DNA of 64,000 bases from Thiomargarita sp. (GTDB lineage: Bacteria > Pseudomonadota > Gammaproteobacteria > Beggiatoales > Beggiatoaceae): assembly GCA_020718845.1 (NCBI GenBank), contig DYRG01000005.1, positions 1 through 64,000 of the forward strand. The letters run 5' to 3'. Numbering within the stretch: the first letter of the stretch is position 1; every line of letters starts with the position of its first letter. The notes beneath the pieces are model-generated. The model did not search any database. It saw nothing but the letters and a program-made list of their open reading frames with translations, and was not told the origin of the DNA. Below, piece by piece: positions 35,292 through 44,262 of the stretch. Position numbers and translations under genes: made by a program.

Positions 35292-37427
35292 ATGATTTCA
35301 CGTTTTTGGCTGGCAATAATGTTGTGCGCGACGTTTTCGGCTTCATCTCAAGCGCAACTGCTTAAAAATCCAAGTTTTGAAGAAAAAATCGCTTCAGATC
35401 AATGGTTTGCATTCGCTGGAAAAGGCAAAATTCTCCCCGAAACTAACGAAAAACAAGACGGCAATTCGAGTATTTTAATCACTGATCGCCCCGAAACCTA
35501 CGCAGGACCCGCCCAAGAACTCAAAAATGTCATCAAAAACGACGTAAATTACCGCTTTTCCGCACACATAAAACTCAAAAAACCTTCTTCTGAAACCTTT
35601 TATTTATCCGCCAAACAACAAGATAATAACGGCATTCAATACCTCGATATTGATCGATTATCAGTGAACAAAACAGGCTGGGTGAAATTAGCAGGTTCTC
35701 TAAAACCAAAAATCTCTGGACAATTAAAATCCTTTATTTTTTATATACATGGCGCAAATGAAGGCGTTGATTTTTACGTCGATAATGTTTCAATAACGCC
35801 TCCTTTAAATTACACGATTACGCCTTCTCAATCCTCTGATTTTATTCGAGCAAAAGATTCGCAATTAGTAAAAGGTTCAAATGAACAACCCATTTCATTA
35901 ATGGGAACAAATTTTATCGCTTATGAAGATGATGATGAGGAAGCTGAAAGAGTTTTCAATTCAAAAAACTTTGATGAACAAGATTACAAACGTGTTTCAG
36001 AAATGGGTATGAATGTGGTTCGTTTAAATATGTGGTACAAAGTATTTGAAGACGATGCAAAACCTAAAATCTACAAACCTGAAGGCTGGGAATGGTTAGA
36101 GAAAAATTTGATTTGGGCGCGTAAATATGGGGTGTATTTGATTTTAGATATGCACGCCCCACAAGGTGGTTATCAAAGCGCGGGTTATTCTGGGGATTTC
36201 TGGGATGAAAATAATAAAAAATATCGGGAGCGTTTGAAATCTTTATGGAAAGCCATTGCAACTCGTTGTAAAGATGAAACCATTATTGCAGCTTATGATT
36301 TATTAAATGAACCTAATTCACCTACCAATCAAGAATGGATTTCTTATGCACAAACCTTAGTTGATGAAATACGTTCTGTTGATAAAAATCACTTAATTAT
36401 TGTTGAGCAATCTTTCGCAAAAGATAATAAACCTTTTATATTAAAAGCGTCCAATATAATGTATGAATTTCATTTTTATGAACCCTTTGAATATGCAAAT
36501 CAATTGCTTTACACAATGGGGCGCGGTGATGGCGGTTCATATCCCAATTCAACTCAACGAGTTTTACCTTGGGATATGATTGATGGAGAAATAAAGAAAA
36601 ATGCGGCTTTACCTTTGGGAACAACTGATTGGAAATTTTATGAAGGAACTTTTCATAAAGTTGATAATAATCAAATAGTTGCTGCAACACCAGCCTTGAT
36701 TTCTGAAAACAATAACGGAAAAATTTTCTTTGATGATTTTGTCATTAAAGAATACGATCCACAAGGAAAACTTGTTCGACAAATCATTTCTGTAGATTTA
36801 GAGAAAAAACCTGAAGATTGGTATTTTTTAGAAGGTTCAAATCCCTTTATTTCTTATGCGGAAGATTGGAAAGGTAAATCTTCAACTAATGAAACGGGAA
36901 AAGAAAAAGTTGAAACTATAGGTCATCGTGGTCAGCATTCTGTTTCAATTTCAAATACAAAATCATTGTACACAGTGCAAAATTCTAAATTCACTTTTGG
37001 CGTTAAAAAAGATTACAGTTATCAAATTAACGGTTGGATGAAAGGTGAAAACATTACGGGTTCTGCGATGTTAGGATTTCAATTTCAAAAACCTCAATAT
37101 AATGAAACAATGCACAGCGTTGATAAAAAATATTTAGAATCTATTTTATTGGAGTTAGGTGTTGATTTCTATCGTCAAAAGAAAGTGCCTGTTAATATTG
37201 GAGAATATGGGATTTCTCTTGCCACCTTTGAAAATAACAAAGGTGGTTTAATTTGGGTTAATGATGTGCTTGATTTATTCAAAAAATATAACATTAATGC
37301 ACAGTATTTCAATTATCATGGAAATGCCTATGGAATTTATCGTAATGTGATTGGTTTTCCTGATCCAGATGCTGCAAATAAAGAACTCATTGATTTATTC
37401 ACCAAGAAATTTCCTTTAATTAAATAA
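35292..37427 (+). CDS. Secreted glycoside hydrolase family 5 with CBM-like domains
   Basis: A 711-residue protein. A signal peptide (MISRFWLAIMLCATFSASSQA) and a CBM4/9-like domain (LLKNPSFEE to YVDNVSITPP, to ~175) precede a GH5 barrel. The acid/base Glu lies in YDLLNEPNS near residue 341 and the nucleophile in VNIGEYGIS near 637. About 295 residues separate them, more than usual for GH5, because an insertion with a second jelly-roll-like pattern (KIFFDDFVIKEYD) sits in between. The likely substrate is a beta-glucan or other exopolysaccharide. The next gene, 6 bp on, is a glycosyltransferase. I choose ATG 35292 (AGGGA upstream); 35283 is possible. Confidence 0.85.
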   Translation: MISRFWLAIMLCATFSASSQAQLLKNPSFEEKIASDQWFAFAGKGKILPETNEKQDGNSSILITDRPETYAGPAQELKNVIKNDVNYRFSAHIKLKKPSSETFYLSAKQQDNNGIQYLDIDRLSVNKTGWVKLAGSLKPKISGQLKSFIFYIHGANEGVDFYVDNVSITPPLNYTITPSQSSDFIRAKDSQLVKGSNEQPISLMGTNFIAYEDDDEEAERVFNSKNFDEQDYKRVSEMGMNVVRLNMWYKVFEDDAKPKIYKPEGWEWLEKNLIWARKYGVYLILDMHAPQGGYQSAGYSGDFWDENNKKYRERLKSLWKAIATRCKDETIIAAYDLLNEPNSPTNQEWISYAQTLVDEIRSVDKNHLIIVEQSFAKDNKPFILKASNIMYEFHFYEPFEYANQLLYTMGRGDGGSYPNSTQRVLPWDMIDGEIKKNAALPLGTTDWKFYEGTFHKVDNNQIVAATPALISENNNGKIFFDDFVIKEYDPQGKLVRQIISVDLEKKPEDWYFLEGSNPFISYAEDWKGKSSTNETGKEKVETIGHRGQHSVSISNTKSLYTVQNSKFTFGVKKDYSYQINGWMKGENITGSAMLGFQFQKPQYNETMHSVDKKYLESILLELGVDFYRQKKVPVNIGEYGISLATFENNKGGLIWVNDVLDLFKKYNINAQYFNYHGNAYGIYRNVIGFPDPDAANKELIDLFTKKFPLIK

Positions 37428-37433
37428 AGAACT

Positions 37434-39461
37434 ATGCCATTACCAACTTATCAATTAGAGTCGGCGGGGGTTGCATTTCATAATGCGCCCGTTGATATTA
37501 TTGTGTGCGTTCACAATGCCTTAAATGATGTAAATATTTGTTTAAATTCAATAATTCGCCACAGTTTGCTGCCGTATCATTTAATGATTGTTGATGATGG
37601 AAGTGGTAAAGAAACGCAACTTTTTTTAGAGCAATTTGCTCAGGAAAATCAAGCAACTTTATTGAGAAACGATCAAGCAAAAGGTTATACATTTGCTGCT
37701 AATCAAGGATTAAGAAAGTCGAAAAATAATTTTGTTATTTTATTGAATAGTGACACAATTGTAACACCTTTTTGGTTAGATCGTTTAATTGCGTGTGCTA
37801 ATTCTAATGAGAAAATAGGCATTGTCGGACCTTTGAGCAACACTGCATCTTGGCAATCAATTCCAGAAATAGAACAAAATGGTGATTGGGCGACAAATCC
37901 TTTGCCATTAGATTTGACGGTTGAGGAAATGGGTAATCGAGTTGGGGCTTTAGCGACACGTTTGTATCCGCGTTTGCCGTTCTTAAATGGTTTCTGTTTG
38001 TTAATTAAAAGAAAATTGATCGAAAAAATTGGTTATTTTGATGAAGAAAATTTCGGCGCAGGTTATGGTGAAGAAAACGATTATTCTTTGAGAGCAGGTA
38101 AAGCGGGATGGGAATTAGCAGTTGCTGATGATGTGTATATTTTCCATGCACAATCAAAAAGTTATTCACATGAACGTCGCAAGCAATTAGCCGATCGAGC
38201 CTATCAAATCCTTGTTTCAAAACATGGTCAAGATTTAATAGAAGAAGGTGTAAAAATTTGTCGAGAAAGTGCACAAATGAATTGCATTCGTTCACGGGCG
38301 AAATTTTTATTAGAACGTTGGCATTTCATTGCGCAAGGACAATACCGTTGGAAAGGTAAGAAACTCGCGTTTGTGTTGCCAATTACCGACGCGGGCGGCG
38401 GTGGAAACATCGTCATTGCCGAAGCGTCCGCGATGCAACGCATGGGATTAGAAGTTTATTTAATTAATTTGGCGGCATTTAGAAATATATTTGAATTAAA
38501 TCATCCGCATTTAAATTTGCCCGTTTTATACATAGAAAATACAGAACAATTGATTAAAATAACTCAAAATTTTGATGCAATAATTGCAACAGCAAATCAT
38601 TCGGTGGCATGGTTAGAATCTTTACCAAAAAATATTGCAAAAGGGTATTATATTCAGGATTTTGAACCATATTTCTTTGTTGAGAAACCGCTATCTTTTC
38701 CAAAAATCTGGCAATCTTTGTGGTGGCGACGACGGTTGGCTTCGTATTATTTCCGTAAAAATCAAGGATTTAGGGATGCGTGGTTGTCTTATTATTTTGA
38801 TCGGATTCGTTTTACAAAAACGCAATGGAATCAACAAGAAATAAAATACCAAACAAATCAACATTGTACGATGGTCGGCGCGTCTTTAGATATTGATCGT
38901 TTTATGCCTTTGTGTAATCGTTTGAATTTAAAAGAAAAATTGCATATCACTGCAATGGTGCGTCCGTCGAGCATTCGGCGAAGCCCTAAACATACGATGT
39001 TGATTTTAAAAGAAATTCAACAAAAATACGCCGATAAAATTGAGATTACTATTTTTGGTTCTAAAAACGATGATCCGCATTTTTTAGTATTACCAAGAGA
39101 TTTCAACTTTATAAATTTGGAATTATTAAATTCTGAGCAAATTTCAAATTTATTGGGAGCAACTGATATTTTTGTTGATTTCTCAAACTTTCAAGCGATG
39201 GGTTTGACCGCGATGGAAGCAATGGCGTGTGGATCGGCGGTGATTGTGCCACAATTTGGGGGTGCAAATAGTTTCGCCGTGCACCAAAAAAATGCTTTAA
39301 TTATCGATACAACTGACTTTGAACAATGTTTTAATGCTCTTGAGCAACTCATTACTAATGCTGATTTGAGAAAACGTTTAATGCACCAAGCAATGCGCGA
39401 TATTAGTGGGTTTCATCCAGAACATTCAGCTTATCGAATTTTAGAGCAACTGTGGGCATAA
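37434..39461 (+). CDS. Bifunctional GT2-GT4 glycosyltransferase
   Basis: A 675-residue cytosolic protein. Residues ~15-270 form a GT2 (GT-A) domain: IIVCVHNALNDVNICLNSI, MIVDDGSG, the metal-binding LLNSDTIVTP and a GYGEENDYSLRAGKAGW acceptor-site motif. From ~300 a GT4-like (GT-B) domain follows, with the DAGGGGNIVIAEA start and the donor motif AMGLTAMEAMACGSAVIV near 585. Fusions of this type build surface polysaccharide. It is likely cotranscribed with the GH5 gene, consistent with a synthesis/trimming pair for an exopolysaccharide. The GT2 part resembles the truncated protein at 62945. Confidence 0.9.
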   Translation: MPLPTYQLESAGVAFHNAPVDIIVCVHNALNDVNICLNSIIRHSLLPYHLMIVDDGSGKETQLFLEQFAQENQATLLRNDQAKGYTFAANQGLRKSKNNFVILLNSDTIVTPFWLDRLIACANSNEKIGIVGPLSNTASWQSIPEIEQNGDWATNPLPLDLTVEEMGNRVGALATRLYPRLPFLNGFCLLIKRKLIEKIGYFDEENFGAGYGEENDYSLRAGKAGWELAVADDVYIFHAQSKSYSHERRKQLADRAYQILVSKHGQDLIEEGVKICRESAQMNCIRSRAKFLLERWHFIAQGQYRWKGKKLAFVLPITDAGGGGNIVIAEASAMQRMGLEVYLINLAAFRNIFELNHPHLNLPVLYIENTEQLIKITQNFDAIIATANHSVAWLESLPKNIAKGYYIQDFEPYFFVEKPLSFPKIWQSLWWRRRLASYYFRKNQGFRDAWLSYYFDRIRFTKTQWNQQEIKYQTNQHCTMVGASLDIDRFMPLCNRLNLKEKLHITAMVRPSSIRRSPKHTMLILKEIQQKYADKIEITIFGSKNDDPHFLVLPRDFNFINLELLNSEQISNLLGATDIFVDFSNFQAMGLTAMEAMACGSAVIVPQFGGANSFAVHQKNALIIDTTDFEQCFNALEQLITNADLRKRLMHQAMRDISGFHPEHSAYRILEQLWA

Positions 39462-39463
39462 AA

Positions 39464-40372
39464 ATGCACAAAATCCATGATCGTGGCTATAAGAAACTCT
39501 TTTCAAATAAGCATTTCTTTCGCCAATTATTAGAGTGTTTTGTCGCTCAAGCATGGATCAAAGACATTGATTTTAACCAATGTGAGAAACTTGATAAAAG
39601 TTATATCAACCCACATTATAAAGAAACCGAAAGTGATATTCTCTATAAAGTTAAATTTAAACAACAAGATGCGTATGTTTATATTTTAATTGAATTTCAA
39701 TCTTCAAATAATCTTTTTATGGCGTTGAGAGTATTGCATTACATGAGCAGTATTTGGTTGGATTATGCAGAAAACCATCCAAGCAACGCAAAACTTCCAC
39801 CCATTTTTCCAATTGTGTTATATTCAGGCAATGAACGTTGGACGGCGACAACTGATTTTAAAGAACTCTTAGAAAAACCTGATTTATTTGAACAATACGC
39901 ACCTCGATTTAAGTATTTTAAAATTGCCACAAATGAATACACTCAAACGCAACTTTTAAAATTAAGCAACGTTGTTTCAATGCTATTTTTAGCAGAAACG
40001 CATCAAGACATTGAATTACTAAAAGAAGAATTGCTGAGTTTATTCGATAAAAAAGAAGACAAACACGCTATTTCATTATTGCTCAATTGGTTTAAACAAT
40101 TAATGGTGCATGGACACCGAAAACCTATTGATTATCAAGCCTTAGAAACCATTTATCATAGCAAAGAGGAGGCAAGAACCATGTTAGAAAGTGCAATCGC
40201 TAAAGAACGCCAAACCTTTTATAACAAAGGTAAATTTGAAGGAAAACTCGAAGGAAAACTCGAAGGAAAATTAGAAACAGCGAAAGCAATGCTTGCTGAG
40301 GGATTAGAGGTTTCATTTATTGTGAAGGTGACTAAACTCTCGATTGAGGATATTGAGAAGCTGATGCACTAG
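39464..40372 (+). CDS. Rpn-family recombination-promoting nuclease / putative transposase
   Basis: A 302-residue protein of the YhgA-like PD-(D/E)XK family. HDRGYKKLFSNKHFFRQLLECF opens the protein. The nuclease core has the acidic ESDILY and IEFQS elements, followed by MALRVLHYMSSIW and LPPIFPIVLYSGNERWTA. The C-terminus has a repeated GKLE tract and a helical LSIEDIEKL end. Start 39464 follows the GT stop closely; an upstream in-frame ATG at 39452 lies inside that gene. Rpn proteins are DNA endonucleases that promote RecA-independent recombination and are usually multicopy; a fragment of another copy is at 44148. Confidence 0.9.
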   Translation: MHKIHDRGYKKLFSNKHFFRQLLECFVAQAWIKDIDFNQCEKLDKSYINPHYKETESDILYKVKFKQQDAYVYILIEFQSSNNLFMALRVLHYMSSIWLDYAENHPSNAKLPPIFPIVLYSGNERWTATTDFKELLEKPDLFEQYAPRFKYFKIATNEYTQTQLLKLSNVVSMLFLAETHQDIELLKEELLSLFDKKEDKHAISLLLNWFKQLMVHGHRKPIDYQALETIYHSKEEARTMLESAIAKERQTFYNKGKFEGKLEGKLEGKLETAKAMLAEGLEVSFIVKVTKLSIEDIEKLMH

Positions 40373-40453
40373 GCATGATATTTGCTCTATTTAAAATTAA
40401 TTGCATTTGTGGCGCATCCGCAACAATTTTTCAAAAAATGTGGCTTTTTTGTG

Positions 40454-40483
40454 TTGCACTCCATTTAGGAATTGTGCTAGACT
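40454..40483 (+). promoter_or_regulatory. Putative extended -10 promoter of the surface-protein gene
   Basis: TTGCAC (40454-40459) is followed after 18 bp by TAGACT (40478-40483), preceded by TGC. It lies about 180 bp ahead of the strong AAGGAG and ATG at 40664. The 40373-40663 stretch (291 bp) has a short open frame but no coding signal I trust. Confidence 0.4.
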
Positions 40484-40663
40484 TTATGCCAGTAAAGAGT
40501 TACGTACAGTTAGCAAAGAAAATGCAGCTTTTGTGCTCTTATACGAAATGCAAATGTAAATGGGCACATACAGGGCTTGTACTTACCCCGTCAATTCTGT
40601 ATGCTTATGCGCTGTGAACTTATGAATTTCGGTATTCATTCTTTTTTTTAAGGAGTAATTGCG

Positions 40664-42190
40664 ATGAGTTTTGTTTTTAAGAAGAAAGTACTCTCTTCGA
40701 TTATGGCAGTGGCGTTAGCCTCCGGTATCGGCATGAGCCAAACAGCTTCTGCTGTACATTTAGCAGAAGATGGTGTTGGTCAAGTTTTATTAGCACCTTA
40801 CTATAACGTATTAAACGGTTGGAGAACTAAAGTTGCCATCGTCAATACTCGTAATGACGTTGCTGTTAAAGCTAAAATTGTTTTACGTTCTAAAGCGCAC
40901 TCAACAGAAGTCCTCGACTTTATCTGTTACTTGACTCCTGCTGACGTATGTCGTTTCGACATCGTGAACAAAAATGGTCAAGCATACATGGAATCAAATG
41001 ATGATTCTATCCGTACGAGTTTCAATCCAGCAGTTTTCGCTTCTCAAACGGCAGTAAGTCAACAATTATTTGACCCTCGTATGTTAAGCATCGACGCAGG
41101 TGATATCAACGAAGAAGGTCACATTGAAGTAATCGGTGTGTACGGTGTACCTGCTGGAACTGTTGCAACCCCAACTGGTGTTGTTACTGTTAAACAAGGT
41201 ATGTCTAAAGTTGACTTAATCAAAATTTTTGACGAATCACGCACCACGATTCAAGGCATGAACGTTGTCGCTGGCACTGTTGGCGGCGCAGAGGTGATGT
41301 CAACCGGTCGTTTAGATAGCTCCCGTCAATGCCAAACAACACCCTTTATGAATGTTACTGCGGCAAATGGTGCTCCTTGCCCTACTCCAGTTGGTGTAAT
41401 TCGTTCAGCTGATCCAAACATTGTGCGCTTAACTGGTTCTATTGAATTAGTTAAAGAAGACAACAGCGATCGCATGGGCTACCGTATTCCTGCGTTAGCT
41501 GGCGAAATTTGGGACAATAAATCTAATATCGTTGATCCACGCACACTTGCTACTTTTGATGGTCGTGTAATTGCCAGCGATCGTTTTGATGTTAGTTTAG
41601 CAGTTGAAACCTCTATTGGTCGTGGTTTTGGTGGATTCGGCTCTGATAATATTTTTGAATTAGAGCATGCCTTAGCTACTAGTAATTTAATGGGTTCGTA
41701 TGAACAACCTAAAGCTGGTCCTAACAAAACTAATTTACAAATCACTTTCCCAACCAAATATCGTCACCGCATTAACCATGTTTGCGATGGTTTAGCTCCT
41801 ACTGTGGCTGAATTAACGGGTGCTTTATATACACCTCCATTTAAAACCAATGGTACAGTTGAATATAGTTTGACCTCTTATGACAACCAAGAAAATTCAG
41901 TCGTAACTGGTGACATTTTCTCAGGTGGTACAACTGTTGCCAAATTGTTATATTCAGAAGTGAACTATTTGATCCCAGATTGGTCTTATGAAAGTGGTTG
42001 GTACAACTTATCATTAATTCCCGTTGCTGGTTGTAACTATGCAGGTCTTCCTACTTTAGCAATGTCTCATAAATACTTTGCTACTACAGCAGGCACTAGC
42101 AACTCTATTTTAGAAAAAGCTACAAGCGCTCCTGAATTGACTAACCGTCAATGGGATGCAACCCCAGCAGGAAATGACATGGGTTTATAA
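40664..42190 (+). CDS. Secreted surface protein of unknown function
   Basis: A 508-residue exported protein: a clear Sec signal (KKKVLSSIMAVALASGIGMSQTASA) followed by VHLAEDGVGQVLLAPYYNVLNGWRTKVAIVN. The mature part is rich in beta-strand patterns and small polar residues, with few Cys. AAGGAG lies 8 bp before the ATG, and the codon choice looks regular, fitting strong expression. It heads a run of three exported proteins, separated from the next two by a terminator. I do not recognise a characterised family; an outer-surface or sheath/envelope component is a guess. Confidence 0.65.
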   Translation: MSFVFKKKVLSSIMAVALASGIGMSQTASAVHLAEDGVGQVLLAPYYNVLNGWRTKVAIVNTRNDVAVKAKIVLRSKAHSTEVLDFICYLTPADVCRFDIVNKNGQAYMESNDDSIRTSFNPAVFASQTAVSQQLFDPRMLSIDAGDINEEGHIEVIGVYGVPAGTVATPTGVVTVKQGMSKVDLIKIFDESRTTIQGMNVVAGTVGGAEVMSTGRLDSSRQCQTTPFMNVTAANGAPCPTPVGVIRSADPNIVRLTGSIELVKEDNSDRMGYRIPALAGEIWDNKSNIVDPRTLATFDGRVIASDRFDVSLAVETSIGRGFGGFGSDNIFELEHALATSNLMGSYEQPKAGPNKTNLQITFPTKYRHRINHVCDGLAPTVAELTGALYTPPFKTNGTVEYSLTSYDNQENSVVTGDIFSGGTTVAKLLYSEVNYLIPDWSYESGWYNLSLIPVAGCNYAGLPTLAMSHKYFATTAGTSNSILEKATSAPELTNRQWDATPAGNDMGL

Positions 42191-42219
42191 TCCTTTTTAA
42201 CGAGGAATTATAATTCTTG

Positions 42220-42256
42220 AAAGCGCTTAACGTAATTTTTGCGTTGGGCGCTTTTT
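42220..42256 (+). terminator. Terminator after the surface-protein gene
   Basis: A 13-bp stem with two G-U pairs (AAAGCGCTTAACG with CGTTGGGCGCTTT) is followed by T residues. It starts 30 bp after the stop and lies just before the ribosome-binding site of the next gene, so that gene depends on read-through or its own promoter. Confidence 0.7.
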
Positions 42257-42276
42257 ACTTTTAGGAGCTTTTTAAC

Positions 42277-43146
42277 ATGACTAAATTGTCTTTTATTGTT
42301 TTAGCAGTAATAGGATTTATTGTTGGAAGTGTCGGTCAAGCTTTTGCTGCATTTAGCGTTGACATGACTTTACCTTCATTAAGCAGCACCTATTACAAAG
42401 CAATCGCATCGGGTACAACTCAATATGTAATTAATGCTGATTATGCTCAAAATAGTGCTCCGCCTAACAATATGGTGGTATCACAATTATCCCCCAATAG
42501 TTCCATGCGTTTAAAAGTATTATTACCTCCTGGTACTAAATATGCGAATATTCGTGGTGAATCTAATGATTGGATTGGCGCAACAGGTAAAGCGCCTGTT
42601 GTTGGTGTTTTAAATCAAGATGTTACAGGATCATGTCCTTCTTCTAGTGATGGCGTAAGTTATTCTTGTGATGGTGTTTCTTTATCTCCTCCAGCGGGTG
42701 GTTTGTCTATGCCTTTATATGCTGGCACAGAGCTTACCCAACCAAAATATGTACATTTTGTATTGCATAATCCTTCCTCCAGCACTTTCACTTTCAGTAC
42801 CCTAAGCATTAGTATCCAAATTACCAATGCGACAGCTTATAACGCTTGGTTAAATGTTCGTCCTTGGGCTGGTACTGGTGGTACTGGTAGCACTGATGGG
42901 ATTGGTGATACTGTTTCTGTTGTACCAGTCAACCCTCCTCAATGTGATTTAACTGATGCTAATTTATTATCGACGTTAGATGGAGCTTTAAGTCTTACAT
43001 TACCTCGAGTTAAATATTTAGGGGGTGGTTTTGCTGATATGCGGATTAACTTAAAACAAGTATTTGATCCAAAAAGCCCCAATCGGTATTTGTTTAAGCC
43101 AACAAATATTCAGCTCTTGACTTGCGATCAAACCTTGTCTAAATAA
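42277..43146 (+). CDS. Secreted protein, paralogue of the following gene
   Basis: A 289-residue exported protein with a signal peptide (cleavage near QAFA-AF). The mature N-terminus and several blocks recur almost unchanged in the next gene, notably LRIKVLLPPGTKYANIRGES (LKVLL here), GGLSMPLY and KYVxFVLHNPS. The C-terminus has a Cys pair and the LTLPRVKYLGGGFADM motif shared with the paralogue. No enzyme motif is visible; a beta-sandwich surface protein is likely. The stop is 15 bp before the paralogue's start. Confidence 0.65.
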   Translation: MTKLSFIVLAVIGFIVGSVGQAFAAFSVDMTLPSLSSTYYKAIASGTTQYVINADYAQNSAPPNNMVVSQLSPNSSMRLKVLLPPGTKYANIRGESNDWIGATGKAPVVGVLNQDVTGSCPSSSDGVSYSCDGVSLSPPAGGLSMPLYAGTELTQPKYVHFVLHNPSSSTFTFSTLSISIQITNATAYNAWLNVRPWAGTGGTGSTDGIGDTVSVVPVNPPQCDLTDANLLSTLDGALSLTLPRVKYLGGGFADMRINLKQVFDPKSPNRYLFKPTNIQLLTCDQTLSK

Positions 43147-43161
43147 CCTGAGGATTTTGCT

Positions 43162-44085
43162 ATGAAAAAGGCTTTTTCAATTTTAACCAGCTCTGTATTG
43201 GGAATGGTTTTAACGACTTCTAGTGCGTTTGCAGCGTTTGCGGTGGATTTAACAGCACCATCTTTAAGCACTACTTTTTACAGCGCTCCTACAAGTGATG
43301 CGCAGCATGTTATCAACGCCGATTATAGCAAGAACAGTGCACCGCCTTATGATATGATCGTACCTAGTTTAACAGGTGGAAATACTTTAAGAATCAAAGT
43401 ATTATTACCTCCTGGTACTAAATACGCAAATATTCGTGGGGAATCAAATGATTGGATTGGTGCTTCTGGTCAACAACCCGTTGTCGGAGCAATTCCCCAA
43501 GACATTACTTCTAGTTGTCCTGTAACAACAGATAATATCCTCTATTCATGCATGGGTGTAACATTACAACCACCTGCAGGTGGATTGTCTATGCCTTTGT
43601 ATTCTGGGAGCGCCTTAACAGCACCAAAATATGTTAATTTTGTACTGCACAATCCTAGTGGCAATTTTTCCTTCAGCACTTTAAGTCTCGCTATTCAAAT
43701 CACTGACGTAGCGGCTTATAAAACTTGGAGAAACGCACGTCCTTGGTCGGGTGGTGCAAGTACCAATAGCGTCGATGGCTTAACAGGAACAGACTCAGCC
43801 GGCGGTACGACCACAGGTGGAACAACGACTGGAGGAACTACTACAGGCGGCACAACAACAGGTGGAACGACAACGACTCCAACAGGTTGTCCTTCTGGAT
43901 CAGCGTTAATGCCAACGATTTCAACTGATTTAACGTTAACAATTCCACGCTTGAAATTTTTACCCGGTGGATTGGGAGATATGAAGGTTATTTTAAAACC
44001 TGTTCGTGATCCTAATGATTCTTCACAAATAGTTTTTGAACTCATGTCATTAGATTCACCAGACTTTTTCTTCTTGCCGTGTTAA
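43162..44085 (+). CDS. Secreted protein with Gly-Thr repeat linker, paralogue of the preceding gene
   Basis: A 307-residue exported protein (signal peptide ending SAFA) sharing most of its length with the 42277 gene, so the pair is a tandem duplication. It differs by a linker of five GGTTT-type repeats around residues 214-239, placed between the N-terminal domain and the short C-terminal LTIPRLKFLPGGLGDMKV block. Thr-rich linkers of this kind are flexible and may be glycosylated. A strong terminator follows. The function is unknown. Confidence 0.65.
   Translation: MKKAFSILTSSVLGMVLTTSSAFAAFAVDLTAPSLSTTFYSAPTSDAQHVINADYSKNSAPPYDMIVPSLTGGNTLRIKVLLPPGTKYANIRGESNDWIGASGQQPVVGAIPQDITSSCPVTTDNILYSCMGVTLQPPAGGLSMPLYSGSALTAPKYVNFVLHNPSGNFSFSTLSLAIQITDVAAYKTWRNARPWSGGASTNSVDGLTGTDSAGGTTTGGTTTGGTTTGGTTTGGTTTTPTGCPSGSALMPTISTDLTLTIPRLKFLPGGLGDMKVILKPVRDPNDSSQIVFELMSLDSPDFFFLPC
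43801..43875 (+). repeat. 15-bp coding repeats (Gly-Gly-Thr-Thr-Thr)x5
   Basis: Five tandem 15-bp units encode the same peptide but differ at many third codon positions. The peptide has therefore been kept while the DNA diverged, or has been selected against slippage. Confidence 0.8.
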
Positions 44086-44104
44086 TATAAGTTTTTGTTA
44101 AACT

Positions 44105-44143
44105 AAAAAAGGTTGATAATGTAAAAAATTATCGACCTTTTTT
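44105..44143 (+). terminator. Strong terminator after the surface-protein pair
   Basis: A 16-bp stem with one G-U pair (44105-44120 and 44128-44143) and a 7-nt loop, with A run and T run on opposite sides, suggesting bidirectional action. Confidence 0.85.
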
Positions 44144-44147
44144 GTAC

Positions 44148-44261
44148 AATGTCGATACCGCCAGAAACGAAGGCAAAGTAGAAGGTTTAATTGAAGGTGA
44201 AGCAAAAGGGATTGCAAAAGTAACAGGATTAACTGTGAAAGAAGTTAAACAACTGCAATAA
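44148..44261 (+). pseudogene. C-terminal fragment of an Rpn/YhgA-like protein
   Basis: An open stretch without a start ends at TAA 44259-44261. It reads NEGKVEGLIEGEAKGIAKVT, then GLTVKEVKQLQ. This is the Lys/Glu/Gly repeat tail and helical end typical of Rpn-family proteins, like the intact gene at 39464. Only the last ~37 codons survive. It lies between a terminator and the 3' end of the convergent gspE. Confidence 0.6.
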
Positions 44262-44262
44262 A

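Noticed and set aside
40375-40617. 80-codon open frame between the Rpn gene and the surface-protein gene
   Set aside because: Cys-rich, irregular composition, no ribosome-binding site, and it covers the probable promoter; likely chance.
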